60,726 nt of DNA from a virus, in IMG/VR virus record IMGVR_UViG_3300045131_000496, positions 1 to 60,726 of that record. One strand, 5' to 3'. Positions within the stretch are counted from its first letter, which is position 1, and the number at the start of each line of letters is the position of its first letter. A program made the translations under genes and the position numbers. The notes below the pieces were generated by a model. The model saw only the letters and a program-made list of their open reading frames with translations. It was not told where the DNA came from and ran no database searches. Below are positions 1 through 8,315 of the stretch, one piece after another.

Positions 1-389
1 AAGTACCTCTAGATGATATGGACATTGAGTTTAAGTACAAGACTAATACATATAAAGGTCTTTATGTTAAAAGTGTTGCAGTAAACGCGTATGTGGTTTT
101 AGGTGACTATCCTGGTGACGAGGTAGAATTGCTATTCCACTATATGGCATCACCTGAACCTTTAAAGTATACAGATGTCCTACCTCTGCCATTCAGCTAC
201 CATGAAGCCCTAATTCATTATATCGCCTACAGAGGGTACTCTGCTATTAAATCAGTAACACCTGTAGGTGCAGAAGATCTTTCATATAAGAAGAGGTTTG
301 AAGATAGTTGTATGCACCTAAAGGAAATTACAGATAATCTGTATGAATACATTGACTACTCTAGGTTATTTAAAAGGTGCTTTGTGTAG
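1..389 (+). CDS. Adaptor-like (DUF6682-type) head-tail connector, 5' end outside window
   Basis: The reading frame is open to the left edge: the five codons before the first ATG at 18 contain no stop, so the gene probably starts outside the window. At least 123 residues are visible. The middle (around residues 55-70) has the pattern of a hydrophobic strand with 'LPLPFSYHEALIHYIAYRGYS', shortened here to its key part PxxYHxALxxYxxYRxYS, which is typical of small podovirus head-to-tail adaptor proteins of the DUF6682 kind (T7 gp11-like role). The family match is from memory of the pattern, so the functional call is an inference. A sigma70-like promoter follows directly, which fits the end of a transcription unit. 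Confidence 0.5.
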   Translation, partial: VPLDDMDIEFKYKTNTYKGLYVKSVAVNAYVVLGDYPGDEVELLFHYMASPEPLKYTDVLPLPFSYHEALIHYIAYRGYSAIKSVTPVGAEDLSYKKRFEDSCMHLKEITDNLYEYIDYSRLFKRCFV

Positions 390-418
390 TTTACTTAGTG
401 TATAAGATATAATATAAT
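390..418 (+). promoter_or_regulatory. Sigma70-like promoter before 465 gene
   Basis: TTTACT at 390-395 and TATAAT at 413-418 are separated by exactly 17 bases; a second overlapping TATAAT lies at 408-413. The predicted start is near 425, leaving a leader of about 40 bases before the gene at 465. The same TTTACT-17-TATAAT arrangement recurs at 35022-35050, so it is probably a genuine host-polymerase promoter type of this phage. Confidence 0.65.
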
Positions 419-464
419 AGCACTACAAGCTTTTCTATTACGTAATAATGAAGGATTTTATAAT

Positions 465-1115
465 ATGGCAACTAATAATGCTTTATCTAACTTTATGGAA
501 CATAAGTTCCTTGACCAGTTTGTATCACCTATTGCCGTAGGAGATATTTATGTAGCAGTACCTTTTACAGGCGCTGTAGTTAACGCAGAGATGGAAGTAG
601 GGTTAGCTCTAGACGGCACTAGTTTTGATAATGTAGTAAACGATACTAATTCTTTGGATGAAGCAGTTACAGCAGGTAACCCTAAGTCTTTAGCTTCTTA
701 CACTACAGGAGACAATATCTTAAGTTCTGCGGTAGTAGATGCAGGATCATTTAAAGTAGTACCGATCTTCTTTGATCGTCCTGGTTTATCGAGCACTGTG
801 CAAAATACGTATCAACTAGACTTCGGTGTACTTGGTGACGGTACTGTTAGCGGTACAGAAGGTACAGGTGTATCACTGACTGGTTACTACGTGTACACTG
901 GCGTTATTAAAGATTTAAGCAATAACCTAGTAGACATTACTACACTAGGTAATGATGTTCGTGCTGCTATTACTGATGGCACATCTACAAACTATGTCAT
1001 TACAGTTGACCTAGCAAAACCTGCTTTTTACGGTACCTTATCTAAATCACAGCAAATTAACACAGGTATTGATATTCTTATCAAGAAAAATGACATTAAG
1101 TTCAGCATGGAATAA
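465..1115 (+). CDS. Uncharacterised structural protein, 216 aa
   Basis: Begins with ATG after a good ribosome binding site (AAGGA, 451-455). The protein is acidic, Gly/Thr/Val-rich and strand-rich, with almost no charged helices, as expected for a beta-structured virion or fibre protein. I do not recognise a family. It is the first gene after the promoter at 390 and is followed two bases after its stop by the Ser/Thr repeat protein, so the two are probably co-transcribed. A role in the tail or as a head-surface component is inferred only from the surrounding structural genes. Confidence 0.6.
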   Translation: MATNNALSNFMEHKFLDQFVSPIAVGDIYVAVPFTGAVVNAEMEVGLALDGTSFDNVVNDTNSLDEAVTAGNPKSLASYTTGDNILSSAVVDAGSFKVVPIFFDRPGLSSTVQNTYQLDFGVLGDGTVSGTEGTGVSLTGYYVYTGVIKDLSNNLVDITTLGNDVRAAITDGTSTNYVITVDLAKPAFYGTLSKSQQINTGIDILIKKNDIKFSME

Positions 1116-1117
1116 TC

Positions 1118-3601
1118 ATGACTGAAGACCTGCCTTTATTTATTGTAGGGAGCTATTCCTATGAAGCTGGACTTATCTCAGGAAAGATAGGTACAGCTGA
1201 AATAGGTAAAATGTCTATAGGCGTTAACCCTGCAGTAGCCAATGAGTTAGGTACTACTGGAGCACCACTGAATAAAATCGGTAGTGCTAAAGTAGGTAAC
1301 TTTGCTATCGGTAATTACCCAGAATATTACCATGAGTTAGAAATTAATACAGTAACATCATGTAGTGTAGCTATTGTATTAACTTCTGCATTAGAAATTG
1401 ACAGTGCTACAGAAGCATATAAAGATAACACATTTGTATTAGGTGAGACTGTTATCGGTAGTGGTAGTCCGCTTGGTGTAGATCACATACCATACAGAAT
1501 CTCTTTAGCTAGTTATCATGATATTGATGTAACCTCTATAGTGAATCTTGCACAGTCTGTGTACCTAGATTCTATAGAAGACATATTCATACCTAGTTCA
1601 TCTTACCTGCTAGGTAGTATAGCTAGTCAGTACTCAACATACGTTAATAGCGATGTTTATTTATTAGGAAGTATAGCTACTAACCATGATGTAGCTATTC
1701 AAGGTATAGTTGACTATACTGCCAGCATAGCGTCTACCTATGATATATCTTCTATATCTGTTGTGAACCTAGTACAGTCAGTATATACTGATTCAACAGA
1801 AGATATTGAAATTATTACAGAATCCGATCTACTAGGTTCTATTGCAAGTAGTTATGACTGTAATACTGTAACTGTATCTGATGTAACATACTCTATCGCA
1901 TCTAGCTATGATACCAGTACTATTACTGAAGTAGCACATACTACATCTATTAGCAGCCTGTATGATGTGTCAATTACTACAGCAGTTTATCTAGTAGGTT
2001 CTATTAGTACAGATTATACTTGTACTACTATAACTACTACAGAAATTATACCTAATATATCAGGGCATGTAGGCGAGTTCTTAATTCATGCCGATACCGT
2101 ATGTGATATTACTTCTGTAATAGCTACTAGTTACGATACATCTCTAGATACAGTAGCAAGTATCACAGCCTCTATAGCTACAGATTACGACACACGTGCA
2201 CATACTGAAAGTGAATTACTAGTTTCATTAGCTGGACATGCTGAGTCTGAAGCACACAGCGAGACGTACGAAATACCTCACATATATGGAGCTCATAGAA
2301 AAGCTATAGGCTTAATGAGTACCTATTCTAGCGAAGTAGTTACACTAACTACAGTTCAAACAGCTAAGACAAGCAGTAATAGTGCTAGTACATTATCAGT
2401 AACAATACAGCCATTACCAGTAACAATTAATAGCGGTTCCTCTACTACACTAGATAAAGTATATGCTACTGTAGCAACAATAGAAGAAAGTAAAGTAGTA
2501 GCTATTACTGACAGCATTAGCAATGTAATAGGGTTTGTACAAGGATCTACTTCTGGTGCAAATAGTAGTACTGAAACCGCAACAGTTATATGTACAAGTA
2601 CTGACACTAGCAGTACAGCAAGCATTGAACATATGCCTTTATGGGGTATGCTAACAGTATATACTACTGAATCCACAGCTACATCTACAGCAAGTAGTGT
2701 AACGCCTATCACACCTACACTCATTAAACCTTCAGTAGTCACTACTCTAGGTGTAGTGCGTAATGTGTACAGGATTAAGTTTGTTTCTGCTGAAGGATCT
2801 TGCAGTAGTAGCACTACTATAACTAGCAGCATAGGTACAGCTGCCTACGGTTTAGATGATAGCGGTACAACAGATATTACATCTTCAGTGTCTATAATCA
2901 CTAACCCAACAAGTACATGTGAAACTAAAGACGTAAATATAGCTCGTAGTATTAGTACTACAGTATCCTCAGCTACTAGCTATACTGAAGATGTACCTAA
3001 AGTATTTATGGTGTTCTTCGCTAAACCTATTACTAAACTGACTAGTGCAGAAGTTCAGTTTATATATCCTACACTAGGTCTATTTGAGAATGAAGAAGTA
3101 GGCAGTACAGCTAATATGCTAGATAGTCAAGTATTTGTTACTATGACTACATCACTAGATTCAGATAATTACACAAAAGCGTATGACGTACCTAAAGCCT
3201 ATGGTATTATTGGAGCATATGTCCATAATACTGTAGAGCTATCTACTATCAGCTTTACTTTTGTAGACGATCTACAAAATACTACACTAAGTATTACTAA
3301 ATTTAAAGAAGTAGAAGGTAAAGATTCTACTGCTGAAGTAGTTACAACCTTAGCTTCTACATATGCTACCAGTAGTGATTCTATACTAGATTCCATAACT
3401 TCTATGCGGTTTGAAGGACCTACTACTACAAAATTAACTTGTGATGCTGTTGACAGCTCACCTAAAGTACTGGTAACTTGCTCTAGTGCAGCAAGCAGTT
3501 CACAAGACTCTACTGATATACTTATCTTAGATTTCATATACCCTAGCCCTAAGATTAGGACTTGGGTCTTGCCTGTAACAAATAGAACATTTAAGGTGTA
3601 A
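1118..3601 (+). CDS. Ser/Thr-rich repeat structural protein, 827 aa
   Basis: The N-terminal ~90 residues contain spaced 'IGxAxIGxxxIG' elements (around residues 22-35 and 56-66), seen in phage structural proteins. The rest is extraordinarily rich in Ser, Thr, Ile and Val. In residues ~130-380 a degenerate unit of roughly 20-25 residues repeats, centred on S-I-A-[ST]-x-Y-D and followed by a T/V-rich stretch. This suggests a repetitive beta fold, perhaps a fibre or whisker. There is no recognisable enzyme motif and almost no Trp. The next gene begins five bases after its stop. Function unknown; an exposed virion appendage is an inference from composition and context. Confidence 0.6.
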   Translation: MTEDLPLFIVGSYSYEAGLISGKIGTAEIGKMSIGVNPAVANELGTTGAPLNKIGSAKVGNFAIGNYPEYYHELEINTVTSCSVAIVLTSALEIDSATEAYKDNTFVLGETVIGSGSPLGVDHIPYRISLASYHDIDVTSIVNLAQSVYLDSIEDIFIPSSSYLLGSIASQYSTYVNSDVYLLGSIATNHDVAIQGIVDYTASIASTYDISSISVVNLVQSVYTDSTEDIEIITESDLLGSIASSYDCNTVTVSDVTYSIASSYDTSTITEVAHTTSISSLYDVSITTAVYLVGSISTDYTCTTITTTEIIPNISGHVGEFLIHADTVCDITSVIATSYDTSLDTVASITASIATDYDTRAHTESELLVSLAGHAESEAHSETYEIPHIYGAHRKAIGLMSTYSSEVVTLTTVQTAKTSSNSASTLSVTIQPLPVTINSGSSTTLDKVYATVATIEESKVVAITDSISNVIGFVQGSTSGANSSTETATVICTSTDTSSTASIEHMPLWGMLTVYTTESTATSTASSVTPITPTLIKPSVVTTLGVVRNVYRIKFVSAEGSCSSSTTITSSIGTAAYGLDDSGTTDITSSVSIITNPTSTCETKDVNIARSISTTVSSATSYTEDVPKVFMVFFAKPITKLTSAEVQFIYPTLGLFENEEVGSTANMLDSQVFVTMTTSLDSDNYTKAYDVPKAYGIIGAYVHNTVELSTISFTFVDDLQNTTLSITKFKEVEGKDSTAEVVTTLASTYATSSDSILDSITSMRFEGPTTTKLTCDAVDSSPKVLVTCSSAASSSQDSTDILILDFIYPSPKIRTWVLPVTNRTFKV

Positions 3602-3606
3602 TACAG

Positions 3607-4224
3607 ATGGCAATTATAGGAACTATCATTCAACAACCTAATGAGCTTATTGACTACACTGTAGACTTCTCAGAGTTTTTGAATACTAACGAAGAGAATA
3701 CTGAAACAGAGACTTATTACATTACTAAAGTACATGCCGAAGTAAGTGAAGGCACTACTGCAAAGGTAATAGCTAATGGCTTATCGTATGACTGGTCTCA
3801 GATATCAGGAGAAAACGGTTATTATTTTGATATGGAAGCTGCGGTAAGTAAAGTTAAGTTTTACCTTTACGGAGGTACTGCAGGTGATAGATTTAAGGTA
3901 ACTATTCGTATCACAGCAGCTTCTTACCATTATTATACTAACCAGATGACTGGTGACTTTATGGTGAATAATGATACAGAGAAACTGATTACTTTTGATG
4001 AAAGTAGCTCTGCGTCTACACTAACAATAACACAAGACGGTAAAGAAGTAGCACCTCCAACGTTTACACCTATTGCAGGTACAAATAGCTATAAGGTACC
4101 AGAAGGGTACGCTTACGAGTTTAAGACTTTTAGTAAGCTAACAGTTGCAACACCAAAAGCCTACTCTGCTTCAGGCTCTATTGTTAAAGAAGTTGAATTT
4201 AAAGTTAAGATTAAAGAGTATTAA
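3607..4224 (+). CDS. Uncharacterised structural protein, 205 aa
   Basis: The ORF starts at ATG 3607, close behind the repeat protein. It looks beta-rich throughout, with a middle Tyr-rich patch (around residues 75-125) and a C-terminal segment ending in repeated Lys-Val/Ile alternation typical of a final beta strand. No family recognised. It sits in a run of small tightly packed genes (3607-5227) that probably form one operon of virion or appendage components. No signal peptide or membrane segment is visible. Confidence 0.55.
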   Translation: MAIIGTIIQQPNELIDYTVDFSEFLNTNEENTETETYYITKVHAEVSEGTTAKVIANGLSYDWSQISGENGYYFDMEAAVSKVKFYLYGGTAGDRFKVTIRITAASYHYYTNQMTGDFMVNNDTEKLITFDESSSASTLTITQDGKEVAPPTFTPIAGTNSYKVPEGYAYEFKTFSKLTVATPKAYSASGSIVKEVEFKVKIKEY

Positions 4225-4227
4225 TAA

Positions 4228-4551
4228 ATGTCAGTTACCTTAATAGATGATAAGTACCACATTGAGTATAGAGCAGGTACAACTCAAGAGCTCATACTAG
4301 ATTTAACATACTACCCAGACGAAACCAGCACTGTAGGCACACCTATGGATCTGTCTAGTGCAAAGTTTAAGTTTGTAGCGTTTGACGAAGAGTCAGGTAA
4401 AACAAAGTTTGAAATTCCTATGAATACACTAGATAATACTGTATCGTGTCTTATTGACCATAGAAGAAAATTGACCTGTAGTTTCTCTGTAGTACTAACC
4501 CAAGGCAGAAGTGTAACAGATTTCTTAACCGGTATTTTGAGGGTTTACTAA
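4228..4551 (+). CDS. Small beta-rich phage protein, 107 aa (BppU/Ig-like?)
   Basis: A short protein with the pattern 'AGTTQELILDLTYYPDE...PMDLSSAKFKF', which resembles the N-terminal beta-sandwich of phage baseplate or fibre-attachment proteins (BppU-N type, where a 'D-L-[ST]-G/S-A' turn precedes a strand). That comparison is weak. The stop codon overlaps the start of the next gene (TAATG at 4549-4553), so translation of the two is probably coupled. A similar-sized, similarly patterned protein occurs at 22763-23125 just before the large S74 fibre, hinting at a shared connector role. Confidence 0.5.
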   Translation: MSVTLIDDKYHIEYRAGTTQELILDLTYYPDETSTVGTPMDLSSAKFKFVAFDEESGKTKFEIPMNTLDNTVSCLIDHRRKLTCSFSVVLTQGRSVTDFLTGILRVY

Positions 4552-5036
4552 TGGCAGCTATAGTAACAACAACAGCCAATACCTCATCAGTTACTGCATC
4601 CTCTATTACTAACGGGCAAACCTTAAATGGTGACTCTTTATGTAGATTAGAAATTGCTATACGTCCAGTAAAAGTAGTAGTAGGGATAAAGACTTCTGTT
4701 ACAGCTTTAGAGGTAATGAATGCTTTTAGTTCTAGTACCTCAGTGTCAGGATTAGCTGGACCTATTAAAACTAGCTACATAGAGAAAAGCTTAAGCGGTG
4801 ATTTTCTAGTACCTTCAAACATTTACGGTGATCTTATTCTTAATATGGTACTAGCAAAGCTGGAAGTAGAGGACGAAGATGGTGGTATAGAAACTATTAC
4901 AGAAACTTTAATTGATATAACCTATGATAAGTCTTCTCTAGTTATACAACTACCAGAAGAAGATCTAGATTATTTAGAAAACATCGGTACATTAAAAGGA
5001 TTAACTATTAGTTATGCAACTAGGATTACATCATGA
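4551..5036 (+). CDS. Uncharacterised small structural protein, 161 aa
   Basis: The start overlaps the previous stop (TAATG) and the stop overlaps the next start (ATGA at 5033-5036), so this gene is embedded in a coupled operon. The first 25 residues are Thr/Ser-rich and low complexity. The remainder alternates short predicted strands with an acidic loop near residue 105 (EVEDEDGG). I recognise no family and see no membrane segment. The likely location is the virion, judging from neighbours only. Confidence 0.55.
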   Translation: MAAIVTTTANTSSVTASSITNGQTLNGDSLCRLEIAIRPVKVVVGIKTSVTALEVMNAFSSSTSVSGLAGPIKTSYIEKSLSGDFLVPSNIYGDLILNMVLAKLEVEDEDGGIETITETLIDITYDKSSLVIQLPEEDLDYLENIGTLKGLTISYATRITS

Positions 5037-5227
5037 TAAAAACAAAAGTTAGGGATTACGGTTTTATTGCATGGCTACGACTACAAGGGTTCATAGTACA
5101 TAATGACCTCACTACAGCTTTAACTATCAAAGAGCTAGCAAAGCTTAACGTTGAATACAAACAATCTCAATTTTATTTATTCAATGAAGAGTTAAAGGCT
5201 ATTGTTAGAAGTAAAGATAAGCTATAA
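5033..5227 (+). CDS. Small basic protein, 64 aa, unknown
   Basis: A 64-residue, lysine-rich protein whose ATG overlaps the preceding stop (ATGA). It contains the segment 'YGFIAWLRLQGF', a predicted amphipathic helix, and further short helices; there is no recognisable domain. It is the last gene before a promoter-like gap and a highly expressed fibre gene. It is kept as real because of the tight coupling and the clean reading frame. Confidence 0.5.
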   Translation: MIKTKVRDYGFIAWLRLQGFIVHNDLTTALTIKELAKLNVEYKQSQFYLFNEELKAIVRSKDKL

Positions 5228-5233
5228 TATAAT
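5202..5233 (+). promoter_or_regulatory. Possible promoter for the 5296 fibre gene
   Basis: Two overlapping TATAAT hexamers (5223-5228 and 5228-5233) lie at the end of the 64-aa gene. The best upstream partner is TTGTTA at 5202-5207, but the spacing (15 or 20) is poor; a second possibility is TTTACT at 5238-5243 with an AT-rich region near 5262. A promoter here is expected because the next gene ends in its own terminator, but the exact elements are uncertain. Confidence 0.35.
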
Positions 5234-5295
5234 CTAATTTACTAGCTGTAATAAGCTACTGTTTATATCGTTTCTATTACAGAAGGAAAATTAAA

Positions 5296-6264
5296 ATGGG
5301 TATTTTAGTTCGTTCAAAAAGTTCTATCTATGGTTTGAATGCTGATCTTGCTGCGTTGCAAGCTGCTGATTCTGCAGAACAGTCTCGTGCTGAAGCTGCT
5401 GAGTTAGTACTTACTAACAACCTAGCTACTGAGCAATCACGTGCAGAAGCTGCTGAATTGGTATTAACTAACACTGCTGCTGCTATTCAATCTGAACTTG
5501 ATGCTACTCAAGTAGGTGCTGGTTTAGCTACTGATGGTTCATACGTAGTTAAAGCTGACGCTAGTTATATCGCTACTGCTACTAGCTTGAACAGTGCTAC
5601 TATCAAGTTAGATGCTGCTTTAAAAGCTGAAGAGATTGCTCGTTTAGCTGCTGAAGCTGCTTTAGGCGTACGTATTGATAACGTATTGTCTAACACTGAC
5701 GGTACTGCTATTGATTCATTGACTGAAGTTGTTACTGAGTTCCAACGTGTTGATGGTAACTTACAAACTGCAATTACTAACTTGAGCAATGCTGCTGGTG
5801 CTGGTTTAACTCAAGAGATTGCTGACCGTGAAGCTGCTGACGTAGTATTACAAGGTAATGTTGATGCAGTTGCTGCTGACCTTGCTACTGCTGATGCTCG
5901 TGCTGTTGCAGCTGAAGGTGTATTGACTGCTGACTTAGCTCAAGAAGTTTCAGATCGTGAAGCTGCTATTGCTCAAGAAGTACTAGATCGTAACGAAGCT
6001 ATCCGTGTTGGTGGCTCTAACAACAAGATCGAATCTCGTACTGTAGCTTCTGGCAAAATCACATTGTCATTTGCTCCAAAAGGTGGTACTGCTGGTATCA
6101 TGAACTTTGCTACTGTTCGTTATACTGACGGTAACGGTGTATCTTATGATGCTCCTTTGACTGCTGGTTCAAGCGACAAAGAGTTCATTGTTAACACCGA
6201 TACTGCTGGTCAGTGGGATGGTAACTCTGTACTTGTACAATACATGTACGTAACTCCAGTTTAA
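5296..6264 (+). CDS. Ala-rich coiled-coil fibre protein, probably abundant, 322 aa
   Basis: Residues ~20-230 are almost entirely helical and contain repeated units: 'EQSRAEAAELVLTN' occurs twice in tandem (about residues 28-41 and 46-59) and related 'QE[IV][AS]DREAA' units recur further on. This is typical of a trimeric coiled-coil shaft. The last ~75 residues turn Gly/Thr-rich and beta-like, a probable globular tip. The coding style differs from its neighbours: GCT, CGT, GAA and TTG dominate and CTA leucine codons are scarce, as in the capsid gene at 20901. With its own strong terminator downstream, this suggests a highly expressed virion protein. Starts at ATG after AGAAGGAA. Confidence 0.7.
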   Translation: MGILVRSKSSIYGLNADLAALQAADSAEQSRAEAAELVLTNNLATEQSRAEAAELVLTNTAAAIQSELDATQVGAGLATDGSYVVKADASYIATATSLNSATIKLDAALKAEEIARLAAEAALGVRIDNVLSNTDGTAIDSLTEVVTEFQRVDGNLQTAITNLSNAAGAGLTQEIADREAADVVLQGNVDAVAADLATADARAVAAEGVLTADLAQEVSDREAAIAQEVLDRNEAIRVGGSNNKIESRTVASGKITLSFAPKGGTAGIMNFATVRYTDGNGVSYDAPLTAGSSDKEFIVNTDTAGQWDGNSVLVQYMYVTPV

Positions 6265-6278
6265 TTACTGTGGTATTG

Positions 6279-6304
6279 GGGACGGGGAAACCTGTCCCTT
6301 TTTT
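6279..6304 (+). terminator. Strong intrinsic terminator after 5296 gene
   Basis: GGGAC-G-GG pairs with CC-T-GTCCC around a GAAA tetraloop (6279-6298; one G.U pair), followed immediately by six T (6299-6304). It is the GC-richest hairpin I saw on the + strand and should stop transcription of the fibre gene before the next gene at 6328. Confidence 0.9.
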
Positions 6305-6327
6305 ATTTATAATCGGAGTTACTAAAC

Positions 6328-6945
6328 ATGGCTATTTTAATTTATAACGACGGTGATAAACTTGTAGATACAATCCCAGACCGTAATATGCTTACTAAAC
6401 GATTTGACGGTATGCGTGTACGAGTTAAAGATGCTACAGGTGATATTCAAGTAGGTGGCGGTAGTGCTGAGTACTTATGGGATACTTCAGTAGTAGGTGG
6501 ACGTTGGGCTATTACTTGGGCAGATACTTACCCTACAATGAGTTTTGCAAATGAAACTTTACCTATTACAGGTAGTACAATTACACTAGGTAATGTGCCT
6601 GCTAATGGTGTTTTATTCAGTGCTGTAATCATTGACGATAATGGTGTAATTATGGGTGATGCAGACGTTGCTTCTGTTAACCTAGGTGTAGTTACTTTAT
6701 CTAGTTCTAACTACTCTGGTAAGCAGTTAAAAGTAAACTATGCTTACGGATCTATGGCTTCTCAAATTCAAGTAGTGTATGACCAAATCAATGAACGTAT
6801 TGATGCAGTAGTAGGACCAGCTCCTGAAGACATGAATACACTTAAAGAGTTAGCAGATGCAGTTACCAATCTAAGTACCACTCTAGATTCAGCTTCTACT
6901 AGTTCTACAGAAGCTTCAAATTACGTCAATACCGTACTAGTTTAA
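6328..6945 (+). CDS. Tail-fibre component, 205 aa
   Basis: Starts with 'MAILIYNDGDKLVDTIPDRN', then a short Gly-rich turn and a beta-rich body with a single Trp-rich patch (YLWDTSVVGGRWAITW, about residues 50-65). The last ~65 residues form a helix of the 'INERIDAVVGPAPEDMNTLKELADAV' type, a motif recurrent in phage tail fibres just before a coiled-coil or collar repeat. It lies between two fibre-like genes. The family call comes from this motif and from context; it could be a truncated fibre base that docks the following small proteins. Confidence 0.6.
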   Translation: MAILIYNDGDKLVDTIPDRNMLTKRFDGMRVRVKDATGDIQVGGGSAEYLWDTSVVGGRWAITWADTYPTMSFANETLPITGSTITLGNVPANGVLFSAVIIDDNGVIMGDADVASVNLGVVTLSSSNYSGKQLKVNYAYGSMASQIQVVYDQINERIDAVVGPAPEDMNTLKELADAVTNLSTTLDSASTSSTEASNYVNTVLV

Positions 6946-6982
6946 TTGGTATTATTTGGTATATAGAAATTAAGTATTGTAG

Positions 6983-6988
6983 TATAAT
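6983..6988 (+). promoter_or_regulatory. Possible -10 element before 7028 gene
   Basis: A TATAAT hexamer stands in the 82-base gap between 6945 and 7028, 40 bases ahead of the gene. I see no convincing -35 at the right distance, so this is a weak call based on the hexamer and on the otherwise unexplained gap. Confidence 0.3.
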
Positions 6989-7027
6989 AACTATAAACTT
7001 AAAGTAATTATACATATAGGAAATAAT

Positions 7028-7399
7028 ATGAGTGAATACGTTTCAACTTTAACAAAACCTGCAACACTTCAATCATATGCAGAAGCAGTTACAGCAGGTA
7101 CTGCCCATAACTGGGTAGACGGTCAAGTAGGTACTGCAGATAGGTTTAATAAGAATGTACAGGTAGTATTTTCTATGGTTAATGATCTGTATACTGAATT
7201 AGACACAACAGCTACTAGTAATAAAACAGTACTAGATAGTACTTTAACTAATTTAGAGGCTAACAATGTTATTGTTGATCAATCTTTATCAACAATAGAA
7301 ACCAATTTTTTAGCCTTAGGAACAGCACTAGAAGGTACAGGGTCTGTATCAGAAACACTAAATGACACAGCAAATTACGTAACTACACTATTAGGATAA
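7028..7399 (+). CDS. Small tail-fibre-associated protein, 123 aa
   Basis: Starts at ATG after ATAGGAAA. The middle and end are predicted amphipathic helices with many Thr, Asn and Leu ('LDTTATSNKTVLDSTLTNLEANN'), and the C-terminal 'ETLNDTANYVTTLLG' closely echoes the end of the preceding 205-aa protein ('TEASNYVNTVLV'), suggesting that the two share a coiled-coil tail segment. No catalytic motif. It probably belongs to the same appendage as its neighbours. Confidence 0.55.
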   Translation: MSEYVSTLTKPATLQSYAEAVTAGTAHNWVDGQVGTADRFNKNVQVVFSMVNDLYTELDTTATSNKTVLDSTLTNLEANNVIVDQSLSTIETNFLALGTALEGTGSVSETLNDTANYVTTLLG

Positions 7400-7404
7400 A
7401 CAAT

Positions 7405-8304
7405 ATGAGTTTACAAGATTCTTTTGATGCTTTTTCTACAGGTATCACTAACCTAAGCGGAGCAGTTAAAACAATTGCGGACAAGGTTAAGAGTACTAGT
7501 GATGACTTAGCATCTCACGCTCACGGTGATTCTTTGGTATTTAATACTAACGATAACACGTTAACATACACCAAAACAGACGGTACTACACAGGTAATCA
7601 GTTTATTAAAGTACCTAGATAACAATGCCTCTGCTTTAGCTGGAGCTACTTACGATTCTGCTAACAAACAACTAGTATTTACTCGTGAAGACGGTACTAC
7701 TTTTAACGTAAGCACTGCAGTATTTTTTGATGACACTAATTTAGTTATTAGTGTGGCTGGTAAGTCAGGTGCAGTAACCTTAGATAAAACAGACGTAGGT
7801 TTAGGTAACGTAGATAATACAGCTGATGCAAGTAAAGTAGTATTAAGTGCTACTAAGCTAGATACTGCTAGAACTATTAATGGTATTGATTTTGACGGTA
7901 CTGCTAACATTACTGTAGCTGACGTTACTAAATTGCCATTAGCTGGTGGTACTATGACTGGTGGCTTAACAGTTAAACAACTAGTAGAAACACATACAGC
8001 TATCACAGTTACCTCAGGTACTGTAGGTATTGACCTATCTTTAGGTAATAGCTTCGGCTTTAGTACGGCCCTTACAGGTGCAGTTACTTTAAATTTCACT
8101 AACGTACCAGCTTGTGGTGTATTCAGTGTTACTGTTCCTTCTGGTTCTACTGCTTATGCAGTTACGCTAGGTACTGGTGGTACGCACCATGCTGCAGGTG
8201 GCTTAAGCAAATTGACTCTAACAGCTAGTTCAAAAGACAAGTTAGTATGCGAAGTACGTAATGGTACATTTGAATGGTCAATCATTAAAGATATCAAAGC
8301 ATAA
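7405..8304 (+). CDS. Tail fibre protein, 299 aa
   Basis: Contains two hallmarks of phage tail fibres. One is the 'GKSGAVTLDKTDVGLGNVDNTAD' repeat, of which the core is VGLGNVDNT (around residues 130-145). The other is 'LPLAGGTMTG' (around residues 177-186). Both are common in receptor-binding fibres of T4, lambda-like and N4-like phages. The N-terminal 40 residues are helical and could trimerise, followed by strand-rich repeats and a C-terminal beta domain. It ends just before an AAGGAG site for the LamG fibre, with which it is probably co-transcribed. It likely forms the shaft or adaptor of a tail appendage. Confidence 0.75.
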   Translation: MSLQDSFDAFSTGITNLSGAVKTIADKVKSTSDDLASHAHGDSLVFNTNDNTLTYTKTDGTTQVISLLKYLDNNASALAGATYDSANKQLVFTREDGTTFNVSTAVFFDDTNLVISVAGKSGAVTLDKTDVGLGNVDNTADASKVVLSATKLDTARTINGIDFDGTANITVADVTKLPLAGGTMTGGLTVKQLVETHTAITVTSGTVGIDLSLGNSFGFSTALTGAVTLNFTNVPACGVFSVTVPSGSTAYAVTLGTGGTHHAAGGLSKLTLTASSKDKLVCEVRNGTFEWSIIKDIKA

Positions 8305-8315
8305 GGAGTTTCATT

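Noticed and set aside
2356-2832. Long - strand frames within the Ser/Thr repeat gene (also 3199-3636)
   Set aside because: They are shadows caused by repeated ACT/AGT codons; no ribosome binding sites, and composition is an artefact of the opposite strand.
5380-5480. Tandem-like DNA repeats in the coiled-coil fibre gene as a CRISPR-like or mobile repeat
   Set aside because: The repeats are coding heptads (EQSRAEAAELVLTN) with no spacer structure.
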